A model generated the notes under the pieces. The model searched no databases, was not told where the DNA came from, and worked only from the letters and a program-made list of their open reading frames with translations. This document shows, in pieces, positions 11,071-23,375 of a stretch of DNA of 64,000 nt. Origin of the DNA: Schistocephalus solidus (Eukaryota; Platyhelminthes; Cestoda; Diphyllobothriidea; Diphyllobothriidae); assembly GCA_017591395.1 (NCBI GenBank), contig WEDG01002501.1:62001-126000 (forward strand), written 5' to 3'. The stretch's first letter is position 1. Each line of letters opens with the position of its first letter. Position numbers and translations under genes: made by a program.

Positions 11071-13506
11071 ATGTCGCAGTTTACTATACCAGATGAGGTA
11101 GATTAGTTTAAATGAAACTTTTACTTGTACTTATTTGGAAACGTGAACTGAATATTTGTATTTATGTGGAAGTCTATAATGAAATAACTGCTTTCCCCTG
11201 ATACGATTATAATGTCCAATTGTGTACAGCCTATAGGACGACATCTGTGGTACTATTACTTGTTTCAGATACTGCTCGGGGTGATACGGGCCGTTTACCA
11301 ACAAGTGCACTCAAGGATAAATTGCTCAGATCTACTTTAGGCATCTGAAACTGTTGTTTCAGGAAATTAAAATAATAATATAATAAAAATGAGGAGAATA
11401 AGAAACGATTAAAGTGGCGATAATTTAGCCTAAGTTCTCCAACAAAAAGAACAGGAGGATACGTAAAAGGTGGAACAATAATGACGTTTTTAAGAAAAAC
11501 AGTCTTTCTTTTTCGATTTGTATTTCAGATCCTGTGGAACCCAATAATATCTGCCAGGATCAGTCGGTACCTTTCCCAGACAGGATCGCTTAAACTGCAA
11601 GAGCTTAATACCAACATGGGATCGTCTGACCACTCGAATTCTCGCTTTATCTCCAAACTCCTGGTGTAGGCAGCCAGAACTGATTGCTATACTTCAAGAT
11701 GCATCGCAAGGAGCGGAGATCTTCCCCCTGGAGTTTGCATCGGATCGGGGCAAAAATGTAATTCAAATTCTGCTCCTTCTTTCCGGTCCCAGTGGTACTG
11801 GGCTCGTTAACGTGACTAGTTTGGACATAATGCAACAACTAATCAGCATTGAACAAATGAGTGAAATCCTTGTTAACTGTCCGATGCCTCGATTACGTGA
11901 CCTCTCCTTATCTGTTGTCGTAAGAAATGCCAGACCAAGGGTCAGCGAGTGCCTAAAATCCAAGCTTCATTTGGAAGAAGTAGCCATCCGGTTTTTTGGA
12001 GGATTATTACCATCCGAAATTTTACTGTTGCTGCAGAGCTTCGGTGACGTACGCAGCATGTCATTAGACGACTCATCTCACCGTCGATACAGGATTCCCA
12101 GTCTTCGCAGAAGGAATGAACTTCGTCTGGCCTGGATCCCACCATGGACTTTCCTCCAGATTCATCATGAATCTGAACTGCTGGATTTGTTCCTGGATGA
12201 AAAGGAGCCTATTAAGCAACTCCCCGAGTTGACCCTACTGACAGAGCCAAGTCACTTTTTCCCAAAGCGATACATTACCAAATCCACCATTTTGCCAAGG
12301 ATTTTGAAATATCGTACGCTTAAAAAACCTCCACTTGACATTCCACAATTTTTCAGAGCCTGTGCTAGTACTGCTGACCGACGTCGGATGCCCCGCTTAC
12401 AATGTACATCAACGGACATGATTCAAGACGGTGAAGCGACAGTGAACTTTGTGGCCTGCTCTCTCATGTCTGTTGATGAGAACAGCGTCCTTCATCCTCT
12501 TGACGTACATGATTTGTACGTGCACATAAGCCCTACTGGTGGGCGCTCAACCGCGACACTACCCAACGCCTCCTCAACCGCAGCTACGATCACAAAACGT
12601 AGAAAACAAGCACCAGTGAGGAGTGCGGTGGAGTTCCTTATTCAGCGACACTGCTCTGAAATTAAAAAGCTTTCGATTCATTTGTGCAAACCTGGAGATG
12701 ATGAGGTTAAAAGGAAGTATATCCAGGAGCTCCCGTCCCTTGCCAGAGATTTCATCCTCCCAATCATTGAAATGTGTGGTTCAAATATTAGTTTGCTAGA
12801 AGTGTCCGCTGAGATCATTTGGGCCTGTTGCAATGATGTGCTAACTAAATCCAGGCTTCTTCGCCTTCAGGAGAAGTGTTTAAACGTACGAAAGTTGGTA
12901 GTCATTACCATTGATGGTCCGGTTGTCGGGTAACAACTCCGTCCATCCGCGAAGAATGTTTCAACTTATTTGAGTCTGTTTCCTGCACTGAAGGAAGTGC
13001 AAATAATTTCTGGTGAAATCTTCCGTGACAGAACTATTCATGAGCTTCTAAGTAGCTGTAAGCATCTACGGAGGCTGTACGTTTTCTCCAAGGAAACCCC
13101 AAACATTGACTACGCCCCACTTCCAAGACATAATGCCCTCGATCTTCTCTTTCTGGAATTAAATGGGGTTTCTGGGGACGATTGTGGTGAGAGAATTTTA
13201 AAAGAAACCCTCTCGAACTTTTACTCTCCTAGGTACATTCTACTTAAGATTGATCATGCCAAATATCCCAGTGGTAAGACCTTGAAAGCATTCTTCGCAG
13301 ACAGGACTGAACTTCGGTGGTTGGTTATAGTCTACAACAAATACGGTAAGGTGCTCTTGTGTCATGCAGACGAAGACAGGAAGGCAGGTCCAGAAATTAT
13401 CAAGGACCCAACATTCCATCTGGGAAATCTGATACATACCTATCCCAAGCTTTATGACATATTTTGGGGGGAGTTTCAGAAATTCTCTAAGTGCTCGCTA
13501 TACTAA
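11071..13506 (+). pseudogene. FBL copy 1: F-box/LRR-like gene with a frameshift and a stop
   Basis: Exon 1 is 11071-11097 and reads MSQFTIPDE, followed by donor GTAGAT. The intron is about 431 bases (11098-11528) and ends in a pyrimidine-rich tract plus CAG. Exon 2 begins at 11529 (ILWNPIISARISRYLS), in phase 0. Compared with the intact copy at 28093-30624 it carries one extra base in the ttt-ccc run near 11575-11577, and an in-frame TAA at 12931-12933. The rest is open: 11596-12930 in one frame and 12934-13506 in that same frame. It aligns with the intact copy over the whole length but lacks the long serine run, having a short Ser/Thr-rich linker near 12545-12600. Two lesions in about 2 kb suggest recent loss, or sequencing error at one of them. 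Function of the family is unproven. Confidence 0.75.
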
Positions 13507-14465
13507 CCCGTTTTTCTCTGAAAAATTAACCTGCGTTTGAGTCTCCGTTTTATTACTTTACCTTGACAGCACCATCGTGCCTGAATTTTCACACGTATAC
13601 TTATTTTGTGTGATTTCTATTTGACAATTTAAGATAGTAAAGATTTGCATAAACGCGGCCCAATTTCCACCAACAGAAGAAAGGGAAAAGCACCTTCTTT
13701 GTAGATTCTAGATACTAATATGTATACAAAATCTCTTAGGTGTCTTTCTGCTGTCTAAAAATTAGATGCCATGAACATCGGAAGATTACATGGGTTAAAA
13801 GTTACCGATCTTCATTGGGGCCTAATGGAATAAGTACCTCTTTCGGTGTTGTACATTCCACCTTAATTCGCGAAATGAATTAACAGAAAACACTTAAGAG
13901 AGTAAACGAATTATTCTGAAAGTCGACTTTTCTCTTTAATTGTTAGATAGCACATTTTGAGCATATATTACACAATTGAAAGCAAATCCCCATAGTGAGG
14001 CTCCGACTCGAACTCCACATTAGACGAACACATATGTCAGTTCTTTCGTCGTCAATGACAATATCCACTTTTTTCCCCAGAAAAGGTTGGACGCGGGACG
14101 GAGACTTTTGTGGGGAGTAGCCTAGATTGATAGCGGACTCACGCAACACAGGCCAAAATCACACTGCTGGGTCGGTGCCAAAACAAGGTCTGGACATACA
14201 AAATTGGAATTGGGCGCAGTGGTTGAGAAAGGAAAACAGCCCATGCTGTATCTCCAAACAGGCAGTTAAGAAGGTGAGCCTCTATTCAGCATAAACACGA
14301 GACAAATCTTGGTTTACCTGTGGACATCTGTTATTGCCTTTCGCGCGCAAGCTTCAGTGCAAACGTGTCAGGCGCATTAGAGCTTTCGGAATAATCTTCA
14401 GGTCCTGAATGGCTGAGTATACGCTCAGAAGACGAAGAGGGGATCACTGGATCATGATGTTTATT
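13507..14465. other. FBL copy 1 3' flank, otherwise nothing recognised
   Basis: The first ~100 bases keep the paralogue-shared motif caccatcgtg (13570), also present 3' of the copies ending at 28093 and 34324, consistent with a conserved 3' untranslated region. Beyond that I see no gene. No clear AATAAA lies close to the stop. Confidence 0.45.
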
Positions 14466-14512
14466 GGCCTGACGTTTCGGATTCTTTCTCGAACCACTCA
14501 TCAGAGACAGTT
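14466..14512 (-). ncRNA. Hammerhead-ribozyme-like motif, Penelope type
   Basis: Read on the minus strand, the sequence has the core CTGATGAG, a stem II that can pair (GGTTC with GAATC around a GAGAAA loop, one T unpaired), then CGAAAC and the cleavage-type triplet GTC. Flanking bases just before CTGATGA and just after GTC can form about four stem I pairs. Stem III would be only two pairs with no loop, which fits the minimal hammerheads known from Penelope-like elements that work as dimers. The opposite-arm copy at 14586-14632 has GGAAC instead of GAAAC and is probably dead. Confidence 0.6.
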
Positions 14513-14632
14513 GCAGTAAAGGGTATTTGGGGCACAAGTTTGCATGGTGGCCTGGCGAACACGCCCCAAGTACCCTTTTCTGCAACTGTCTCTGATGATT
14601 GGTTCAAGAGAGAATCCGGAACGGCAGGCTCC
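14466..14632. repeat. Large imperfect palindrome, about 75-base arms
   Basis: The left half (ggcctgacgtttcggattc ... cagagacagttgcagtaaag) and the right half (ccttttctgcaactgtctctg ... gagaatccggaacggcagg) are near-perfect reverse complements around a short centre near 14545-14560. Each arm carries one hammerhead-like core; the left (minus-strand) one is intact, the right one decayed. This looks like two copies of a Penelope-type terminal repeat in head-to-head orientation. Confidence 0.7.
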
Positions 14633-15929
14633 ATGTTCTAATGATCGCCTTTTCTTCGGGGTATATCCTTGTGGTCGATGGCGCCGTGTTAACATCTGGT
14701 TGGATGGTTTTGCTTCCCAATCAGGTAGTGAGCAGTTTCTTTTTTCATGTGTGAATTTGGCCCACTCTCACCTACGGGCGTTCTCCGTGAAACCTCCCTG
14801 CATTTGGAATTTTACCTCGTATATCTAATTCCTAGGGTAAAAAATAACTGTTTTGAGGCCTGTATTCTCCTTGAACGTTTCCGAATCGCCAGTGACGGAA
14901 TTTCGAGTTCCACTCCGATAGTTGGTCTCGAAAATATCTCAAATATTAGATATAGGGTAAGCTTGGCTTCATGCACCACTCCATGCCTTAGCTATTTGAC
15001 ATGCCTACGAACGTCTCCTTTGTTTGCAGGCAGCCGCTTTCTGTTAGTGTAAATTTCCTCAAATTTTTCACATCCTATATAACAAAAACCTTTCCGTTAT
15101 CACGCACCTAAATAAACAATCCCATAGTTCAAGTTGCCAGGAGTAAAAACAAATCTTCAACTCGGATAAAATAGCAAGACCTATGAATATTAGTTTGAAA
15201 GTAGGATAGGTTTGTAGCTGCACAGAAACTGTATCCTTTGTGCATAAATTGTCCTTACAAGTTGTTATCCCAAATGGCAGGTTGCAGTGTGAAGTTGAAA
15301 CGCTAACTTATTAGCAATTTTGTTGCAACAATCGCACCTCCACCTTCTCGTCTCTTTTCTGTAACTCATCCTTTCTCTTGTATTGGCATATAACTCCTTT
15401 TGGGTACTAATTCCGCAATTGAAAGTGATTCTGGTAACCCTGTCTCTCATGTAGGCTAAACCACTTAAGTCACCCAAAAGGCTTCAATTTTATCAACAAT
15501 ATTTTGGGAATGATATCACGCCAGAGTCGGCTCACCTATGGAATTTTATTTATTTTCTTAGACTTGTTAAAAAATGGTTTGCAAATTTAGTACCAACTAC
15601 TTTCAAATAGATCCCGCTTATAACGAACTGTCTTTTACTTTTATATGCCATGTGGTAAATTGTCCCAGTTGTTTCCAGTGAGTGCCTATGCAACAACCAC
15701 ATAGATCTCGTTTTCTCGTAGACACTGGTCTTAATGAAAGCACATGCCCGAGCCCTCTACCCGTCAACTCATTGAGATTCTTGTGCACATTACAGTCAGA
15801 ATTGCAATTATGGAGTGGTGGGATGACAGCTGACGTCGCAAATCAAAACCAGAAAAGTCACATTTTTGGAAAGGTATTAAACAGCTGCAAGAAAACCACT
15901 GCTGTCGGCAGTTGTGAGCAAAAAATTGG
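14633..15929. other. No gene recognised
   Basis: Short frames only (for example 14747-15052 plus). No domain, paralogous block or RNA gene seen. Confidence 0.45.
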
Positions 15930-16565
15930 CAGGCTTGTTGCAGAAGCTCCTCTTCTGTAAGGTCACGTTAGTGCTTCTCCAGAGGCTTCTTCGTCTGCCG
16001 GACAAGTTCTTAAATGTTCAAAGGGTGACACTGCTTGCCAGTGATTACCTGTTGGCTGACCTGTGGCTTTGTCCATCCGCGAATGATATTTGCACCCACT
16101 TTAATGTCGCTCACTCATTGGAGGAAGTGCGTATCGTCATCGTAGACATTTTGCCCGACCGAAAAATTCACGAGCTTTTGGCTAACTGTGGTCATATTCG
16201 ACGTCTTTTCATTTATCCCTGAAGACTTTTAATGTTGGATACGCCGCATTACCACCGCATACTGACCTTGAGCTTCTTTTTATGGAATAAAATGGCCATT
16301 ATGTGGAGGACGGTTTTGACAGCCTTAAAGGAAACACCATAAAGTCTTTACTCTCAGATCTATATCCTAACTGAGCTTGAGCATGTCAAATATTCCCGAG
16401 TACAGGACTTGTAAAACGTCTTCCCAGACCGGATGAACAGACGTGGTTGGTTATCGTCTTCAACAAATACAAGAATGTACTCTGGAAGATCTGATTCATA
16501 CCCATCCGGAGCTTTATGATATATTTTGGAGTGAGTTTCCTAGTTGCGTTGTGTGCTAGTTATAC
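15930..16565 (+). pseudogene. FBL copy 2: C-terminal third, decayed
   Basis: Aligns by eye with the last third of the FBL protein. Matching blocks are RLLRLPDKFLNVQRVTLL (near 15980), SLEEVRIVIVDILPDRKIHE (near 16117), the C-IRRLFIY segment (16200), and at the end IHTHPELYDIFWSEF in pieces (16490-16545). A stop follows the IY segment at about 16220 and the remainder shifts frame repeatedly. Upstream exons are not detectable, so the copy is truncated as well as broken. It lies in the same orientation as copy 1. Confidence 0.7.
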
Positions 16566-17299
16566 GAATCCTAGTTTTCCTCTGAGAGATATACCGGCGA
16601 TTGGCTTTCAGTATTGTGGCTTTCTTCTCAGCAATGCAAACTTGCCTTGATATTCTTATACATAATAATAATACTGCCACACGTTTATATTTGTGGATTA
16701 ATATAACAAAGATGTCAATATTTAAGACATAATTTCCACAAGGAGAGGACAGTTGTGACCACCTCCGGTATGGACTATAATTACTACTGCTATTATAAAA
16801 CTTGATAAATAATCATTATGATATTTGAACATTTTTATGAAAGGAGCTTCTCTGATTTAGATGGGCAGCCACTTTTCAATCGTCGTCAGAGCGTAATTGA
16901 GCAGGCAGTTGAATAGGCCATGTAGATCAAGCTGAAATTCCACGACCTTCAAGTACTGGCCGACTTTATTCGCAGCATTTATTAATGTTTATAATAATAA
17001 TAATAAAACTATGCTTCATTCTGGATCTGATGCTTTTTTCTTCCATGCGATGGAATTTTGACCATAACTATGAAAATCCTTGCTACAGCAGGTAAGAATG
17101 ATCAAACATCAAACGACATAACTTGACATCAGAATATCCAGGGATACACGTGTTGTTAAATCGACAAGTCGAAAATCGCAGGGTGAATTGTAGCTACTTT
17201 TCAGAACACCATCCAAAATGTATCAAAAATCTCCTGATACATATGAAGTAGGTTGCTGAAGCAACATTCGGAAGTATCAAAATTTCTGGATCGGTCCTA
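16566..17299. other. No gene recognised
   Basis: AT-rich spacer between two FBL pseudogenes of opposite orientation. No open frame of note and no repeat recognised. Confidence 0.45.
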
Positions 17300-19483
17300 C
17301 TTTTCCCGTTTTCAGGCAGCACGACTACCTTGGGGTATTTTTTAAGCACTGCAACCTACCACCGCAGTTCAGATCTCACGACGAAGAAGGCCCTTTATAC
17401 CCATAGTCGGGATGCCTGCCATCATCAGCCTTGATGAGAAGGCATCTGTGTAAGAAACTTTTTGAAAGTGTCTCGTTAAAAGTGGCTGGAAATCGTTCTT
17501 CTCAGAAAGTGCATTTAACTCCAGGAAGGCAAGCCCGAGGGTAGTATATGGCGGTAAGGTGACACAATCCAGTGTAAGACCCCTCAGAGAGAAAATGTAA
17601 ATGCGTCGAATAGGACCCCACTCACCAAGAAGCTAGTTAATTATCAGATCGTAGAAAATGTGTACGGCTGCGATACGCACTTCTGCCAATGAGGGAAAGA
17701 TGCTCAGGAAGGTGGAAATATCCTTCGCAGATGGACGGAGTTTCTGGCCAACGATTAGCTCATCACTGTCAATCACCATCGCATCTTGACCTCTTTGTTC
17801 AGTGAACGAAGGTACCCCACCCTCGTTAGCATCTCACAGCAGCAGGCCCAAATGAGTTCAGCGGACACATCCAGAAATGGAACATTTGGTCAAACTTTCT
17901 TAATGCTTGAGGGGGAACAAACTCTGGCGACCGACGGAATCTCCTGGGTGTACATACCTGTACTCGTACAGTTCTCCGTTTTTTTACAAAACACACTGAG
18001 AGATGTCGTATTTCCAAGTAGTGGCACTGAATTAGGGCTCGAACTTACCCAGTACTGACGCCTGACGCAAAGGTCGAAGAGGAGGAGCGCGGAGTAGTAA
18101 GTGTATCACTTTGCGCTCATGGCTGGAAGACATGTGTGAACACATAGAGAAGACAAAGGAAGTAGTTGTCTTCGACAGACCTGACAGGGCCAGCAACGAA
18201 GGCCACTGGTGCTTCGACATCTTGAGCCGCGTCGTCTGCTGGCAATCGTAAGCGAGGCATGTATCACCAGGGCCGGCAGGGATTCTGCAAAATTGTGCGA
18301 TGTGAAATGGTGGTTTTTGCAGCATGCTGTACTTAACAGTCCTGCGTATAACGGAAGAGTTGGTAATGTATGCCTGAGGGAAAAAAAGCTACCTGGCTCT
18401 CTTCATAGAGTCAATCCTGGAAGTTCCTTAATGTGTACTGCATAAGCCAGGGATGGGTCAATAGACTCCGATGCATTGTGAAGCTGAAGAGAGTTTAAGC
18501 ACGGCATTGACGCCTTTAAATGTTCCGAGTCTATGCACTTTTTTGGTGACCTGTATCGACGGCGACGATGGTCGTCCAGAGGCATGCTGTCTAAGTTGCC
18601 AAAGCTCTGTAGTATGAAGAATATTTCGGATGGCATAAAATTCCTAAAATTCGGACGGGAATTTCTTGCAGCTTTAATTCAGGCGTCAGGCAATCAGATA
18701 TGTACGGTGTGACACTTCTTACAACCTCAGACATTGAGAGGGTACATTTACGGATTATTGGGTAGTTAGCAAGAAGTTTACTCATTTGCGCCATGTTGAT
18801 TGGTTGTTGCGAGTTGTAGTTCAGTTGCGGCGTCCAGCACCAGTGGATCTGTAATGAAGGAAAAAAGTAGAAATAAGTCTTTTCCACATCCGAAGCGAAA
18901 TCCGGAAGGAAATTATTGACTCCTTGGGATGTTTCTTTAAGTTGGACAAAAGATTCTGGCTGATTGCTTCAAGAGCATATGTTTAGCGCAATAATTTGTT
19001 TAGTCAGCGGATCCCATATCGGCTTTGAGTTCTGCAGGTTCAGCGGTCATTCCTCGAAAAGCAATGGAAGATGCTCGCAGATATTATTTAGGTCTGTGGT
19101 ATTTTACGTCAAAATGGAATAAGGAATAACATTTAATTTTTGACACGTTTTGATGTATCATCGTGTTCGTTATAGGAATGACATTAAACACCCCAGAAGA
19201 AGCATAGAAATCAAAATGCGCTCCTATTACTATCACTTGGTAAGACAACTTGGCATTTGAACCTTGTATACATTTGCCGATAAAAGGCTGACCAAACACC
19301 CCTAAATAAAAGACACCTGAGAAATTGAATAGCACAACAGGCGTCTGGTCACAGCAAATACGGCAGTTTATCCGCCGGAGGTTTGAATAAGACTGCAAAT
19401 ACTAATTACAAATAAGCAAATCATTAATGGTAAACTCGTGATTTCAACTGACTAACCTCGTCTGTTATGGGGAGCTGCAAAAT
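17300..19483 (-). pseudogene. FBL copy 3: nearly full-length pseudogene
   Basis: Exon 1 is at 19457-19483 and reads ILQLPITDE: the start codon has become ATT but the donor GTTAGT is intact. Exon 2 homology runs from about 19100 to 17300. Recognisable pieces include QQPINMAQMSKLLANYP (near 18770), LQSFGNLDSMPLDDHRRRRY (near 18600), DIPQFCRI-type text (near 18300) and the segment around 17700 matching PSAKDISTFLSIFPSLAEVRI. Frames shift many times and the last ~70 codons are missing. The inverted CCAAT pair is decayed near 19600-19640. With loss of the start codon this copy is certainly dead. Confidence 0.75.
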
Positions 19484-19999
19484 GCCTCACTCGGCTACCA
19501 AATTTCGATAAATTAGATCGAACAAATCTCTCTCAAAAAACGTCCGCCAACCGTAGATGCAAGAAGAAAATTATTGGTCGTCCCGGTTTATTCTCTCAAA
19601 TTATCGGATACCTTTAAAACCAATTCCATGAAATGTCATGGCAATGAGACGAGCGAAGCCGTACAACGTGTTGCATTGCGCTCAACCCGTAAAAAGTGCG
19701 GATCTGAGCTCGTTGTATAGATAGAGATGGATAAACAAGTACAATGTATCGTTCCCTAAACTCTGCACAAAAGAAGGCAAAAATAACAATTTATTATATC
19801 GCCTAAATGGAAAAGGCCTGAGCTAAACTCAGGAAGTTTGAAAACTATGGAAGTAACATGCGTTTTCGCATTCTGCTTTCATATTTGATTGCTTCGTGAT
19901 ACGCAGTGGTTCTACTCAGAGGACTAGAGACTCCGCTTTAGAGAAGAAAGTCTACACACCAGTAGAAGTCCTATATTCTGTACAGAAACTGGGTGCTGG

Positions 20000-20831
20000 T
20001 CAGAAACGCCGATGCGCGGCAAGCTCTGGGCCTGCGTGCGCGCGAAAGAGAGAGATAGAGATAGAGAGTGAGTGAGTGAGTGACTTGGGCTTATCTTTAG
20101 CAGTTGATTAGCTGATAGCAGTTTGTGGGCGCCTAGGATTGGCTGTCACAGAGGCTGAAAGGTGCTACACACCTGTCTGTGCATTCAATCTATCCCCTGA
20201 GTAAGTGAATCCTGGTATGTGCGTTATGGGGACCAGATCGTGCTGTGGCGCGCGAAGACGGGTACGCCAACCCGTCAACCAATGCGCCCACTCCCACATC
20301 AGACGACTGACTGGCTCGGATGGTGGTCTGATCGTGGGGGTTGGGGAGAGAGTGAGGTCGACAGCTCAGCGCATTTTCCTCATTATAAACAATCTGACGC
20401 GCTTGAAACTATCACGGTGCGCTAAAAGCCGTGGCTTTGAAGGTGGCCAACTGACGGGAACACTCGGACCGCGTGGTCAGCCCAATGTGTGTTTACTGTG
20501 TAGTGGCTGACTGGTGGACTGAGAGTCAGGTTGCAATGGCTCCTTCTCAATGTGGCCTTTACGGCACTCCCACTCCGGGGGATCCGAGTCAGGTGTGGTG
20601 GTACGCCCAGGGGCGGCTCCGGCCGCACTAGCTACCTGCGCCCTCTCCCATCTCCGGTCTTCTTAACTCTGGCATGACACCGGGCTCAGGTGGGGGAGAA
20701 GGAGAGAGTGCGGTAGATGCAGCGCAAGTCTACTATCACTTAAAACTAAATCACGCGCAAGTCACCGTCCCTGCACCACCCCTCCGTGGAGCATACGGTG
20801 GACATCGTCAGACTATGACGGTCAAACTGTC
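20000..20831 (+). repeat. GC-rich dispersed repeat C, copy 1
   Basis: Shares long blocks with 22376-22740 (gtgcggtagatgcagcgcaa, cgcgcaagtcaccgtccctg) and with 63868-64000 (tgtgcgttatgggg, gtcgtgctgtggcgcgcga). Its 5' part resembles 45615-45890 (cagttgattagctgatagcagt-like text). This copy and 22376-22740 both end in aactgtc, which fixes the 3' terminus of the element. Several overlapping frames stay open because of base composition; none shows a domain. A run of gaga/gagt units lies at about 20046-20085. Confidence 0.65.
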
Positions 20832-21214
20832 ACATTCAGTCATTTTCTTGCTATGCTCTCTAAGTTTCATATCTTATTACTTCTTGCGACATGTGATATT
20901 TCAGTCTAACTATTGAGACACTTATTCCTCTGAACTTTTGTGAATAATGGTCCAAATTGATAGCCCCTTGGAGATGGAAGACAAAGACGAAAGTGATATT
21001 AAAATTTCATCGGTGGCTAATCCCCTTTTAACATATTTCAATCCATATGCCCGGTGGGCAATCAGGTAATCTCTTGGTTTATTACACCATCCACCAGGAA
21101 TGGTCCGTTGTTAGTGTTTTGACTTGTGTCATGCGTATGTCAAATAATAGAACGTTTCATTTTCTAAATGTGCCTATGAACGCGATTCCTATATCGCAGG
21201 AGGCTTTTCCGTTG

Positions 21215-21955
21215 CTGGCGATGATGGACTTGGAAGTGTCCGCCCTGAGAGTATGAAACTTCGTAATGGTTTTGCCTCCACTAACGAAGAAAACCTACCA
21301 GCAAACTTTGAGAATTTTAAGCGACAATATCTTCACTCACTATCAAAGACGCCGCAACACTATGGTAAGATACAGATGCACGCCTAACTTCAAAAATGTG
21401 GTTTTTTAACCTCGCAATTTAGGTGCACATTCTCCTGGGGGATTGTGAATACTAATCCAGAGGGATGGTGCGTAAAGATAGAACAAGACGATGGAGGGGC
21501 CATTACCATGTGGTTGGTGGTGCATCCTCCATGTACTTATATCAATCCAAGTTGTCCAGGGACAGACAGGGAATGGCTTACAATTACTACCGAGTCCACC
21601 AGAAATGTTCACCTGCTGGTCTACCAATTGTGCAAGTGTGTTGTGGTCAGCCAGCGTGTCATTCGCACTATGTGTACCAAATCTCCTCTTCTAGATATGC
21701 CCTATGACCAACCTTAACGTGTTACATGTTGCTTTGCGCCATAACTCAGGGGAGGTGCAAAGATCTGTGTCCCAGCTCCATCGCTTCAATTTTAAGCTAG
21801 TTCCTCGCATACGGCCTATTGTGCACGATAATTATTTGGTCAATGCACGTAGACAACAGAAATCTAGCGGTTATACTAGAAGAAAAGGTGCTAGGATATA
21901 TACGCCAGTTCCATAACCATTGTCCGATATTCTTTAAAGTCAGCAGTTCACGTGT
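21215..21955 (+). repeat. Duplicated segment D, copy 1
   Basis: Matches 23160-23375 (block ggttttgcctcca, then gaagacgccgc/aagacgccgcaac, then ttttaaacctcgca) and 25150-25395 (cggcctattgtgcacgataa versus cggcctattgtgcatgataa). In the second block both copies keep the same frame: RSVSQL, then RIRPIVHDNY/CIRPIVHDNY, then RRQQK.SGYTRRK. Conservation in frame hints at former coding sequence of about 65 codons. I do not recognise the product. Confidence 0.55.
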
Positions 21956-22321
21956 CATGCGGCATGTCTTCGAAGGATGTTAACTAACGAGTTAACATGG
22001 CCCTTCCATTATGGACTATCAGGTAACACTTGCTCATTTTAGACATGGCTGAGATATGGGATAAAAGTCTGTCATTTGGCATGAGCCATCATGTTCGGAT
22101 CGGGACATGTGCAGTACGCGTAGACGGGTTCTTTTAATTTGTCAAACGTTGAGCCCCGATACTGCCTTCCGCCGTCCCGAATTTGTGTTGGCATCGGGTG
22201 CATGATATGAGGAAGGGAGATTGTTGCAGGTGCCGCACAATTATAAGCTAAGTACTGCACGAGTCTCCCTCCTGCGCCCATCGTCCTGCGGGTAAACAGT
22301 GGATGAGGTCATTGATGGTGA

Positions 22322-23115
22322 AGGAACTGACGTGCGATTGTGTGTTTGTGTGCAATCTATTGTGTAATAGGAGTCGTGCCCCCTAAACGGGCCGCGTGGT
22401 AGATGCGTTGGACCAACACGGGGGCCACATTAGGGCACGGCAGGTGTTATTCGGGTGGCCCTCCCATAACAAATGCCGATCATAGAGGTGTGGTGGCACG
22501 CCTAGGGGCGGCTTGGACTTAGGGGACCCAGCCGCGCCAGCCACCTGCGTCCTCTCCCGCCTCCGGTCTTCTTGACTCTGTCTTGACACCGGGCTCCGGT
22601 GGGGGAGGAGGAGAGAGTGCGGTAGATGCAGCGCAAGTCTACTATCACTTTAAACTAAATCACGCGCAAGTCACCGTCCCTGCTCCACATTCCCATGGAG
22701 CAAACGGTGGACATCATCGGACTACGACGGTCGAACTGTCGTGTAATAGGAGTCAGAGGCTCAATGTTGAGATGATGAGGTCCAGCCGCTGTTATGGGCG
22801 ATCACCAAAACTTTGTGGTGGTCCAGAAACGGTTCTGCTGTCATACTAACAGCACGAGGCCAGTGCGTTGAACCTGGAGGCAAATCAGGGCTCTGTTGCA
22901 TCCTAAAGCACTAGGTACAACCAAAGTCTTTTAAGTCAAGGGAATATCAGCTCGTGGAGAAAGACTGATCTAGAAGAAAATTTGATGAAGACGAAATATG
23001 CTACCAAAAGAGTATGGAAAAGTGCATTTTGTCTATTTTTTCCATAAAACATAGAACATCTATGGAAAGAATGTATAAAAAATTAGCATTCCTTTTATTA
23101 TGAGTGTGGAGTTTA
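22322..23115 (+). repeat. Dispersed repeat E, copy 1 (interrupted by repeat C)
   Basis: Corresponds to 32935-33352 in reverse orientation: ggaactgacgtgcgattgtg, then agtcagaggctc, ccagtgcgttgaacctgg, and ttgatgaagacgaaatatgc at the far end. The left boundary is at ggaactga in both copies. A 365-base element is inserted in this copy at 22376-22740; without it the repeat is about 430 bases. No coding sequence seen. Confidence 0.7.
22376..22740 (+). mobile_element. Repeat C insertion with 14-base target-site duplication
   Basis: The insertion is flanked by gtgtaataggagtc at 22362-22375 and again at 22741-22754. The other copy of the host repeat (minus strand, near 33303) has this sequence once, so it is the empty site. 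The insert shares its 3' part and exact end (aactgtc) with 20000-20831 but is shorter at the 5' side. Lack of a poly-A tail and a variable 5' end suggest a short retroposed element, possibly a SINE; no internal RNA polymerase III box was confirmed. Confidence 0.75.
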
Positions 23116-23159
23116 CACGAGGCGATGGTGCAATTCTAAAATATCGTGTTAGAATACTG

Positions 23160-23375
23160 GTGTCTGAAGTGAAAGCATTACCCCTTCTTGGTTTTGCCTC
23201 CAATTAAGATAACGAGTTATCAACAAAGTTTAATGTGGATACGTACTTGGTCACTAGCGAAGACGCCGCCTTAAGCGTTAACGATACATGTGTATTTACT
23301 GTGTTCGAAATATGATTTTTAAACCTCGCACAAATAGGCATACATTTCTCTGGAATTTTGGGAATATTGGTCGTA
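23160..23375 (+). repeat. Duplicated segment D, copy 2 (first part)
   Basis: Collinear with 21215-21450. The second part of the duplicate resumes at 25150-25395, separated by about 1.8 kb that includes a dead DNA transposon, so the duplicate was probably split by insertion. Confidence 0.5.

Noticed and set aside
11481..11669. Start of FBL copy 1 at the ATG at 11481
   Set aside because: That ATG lies in the intron's 3' part. The intact copy has a stop at the matching place, and an exon 1 with start codon and donor exists at 11071.
20205..20628. Overlapping 68-101 codon frames on both strands
   Set aside because: They lie in GC-rich repeat C; the other copies do not keep the same frames open.
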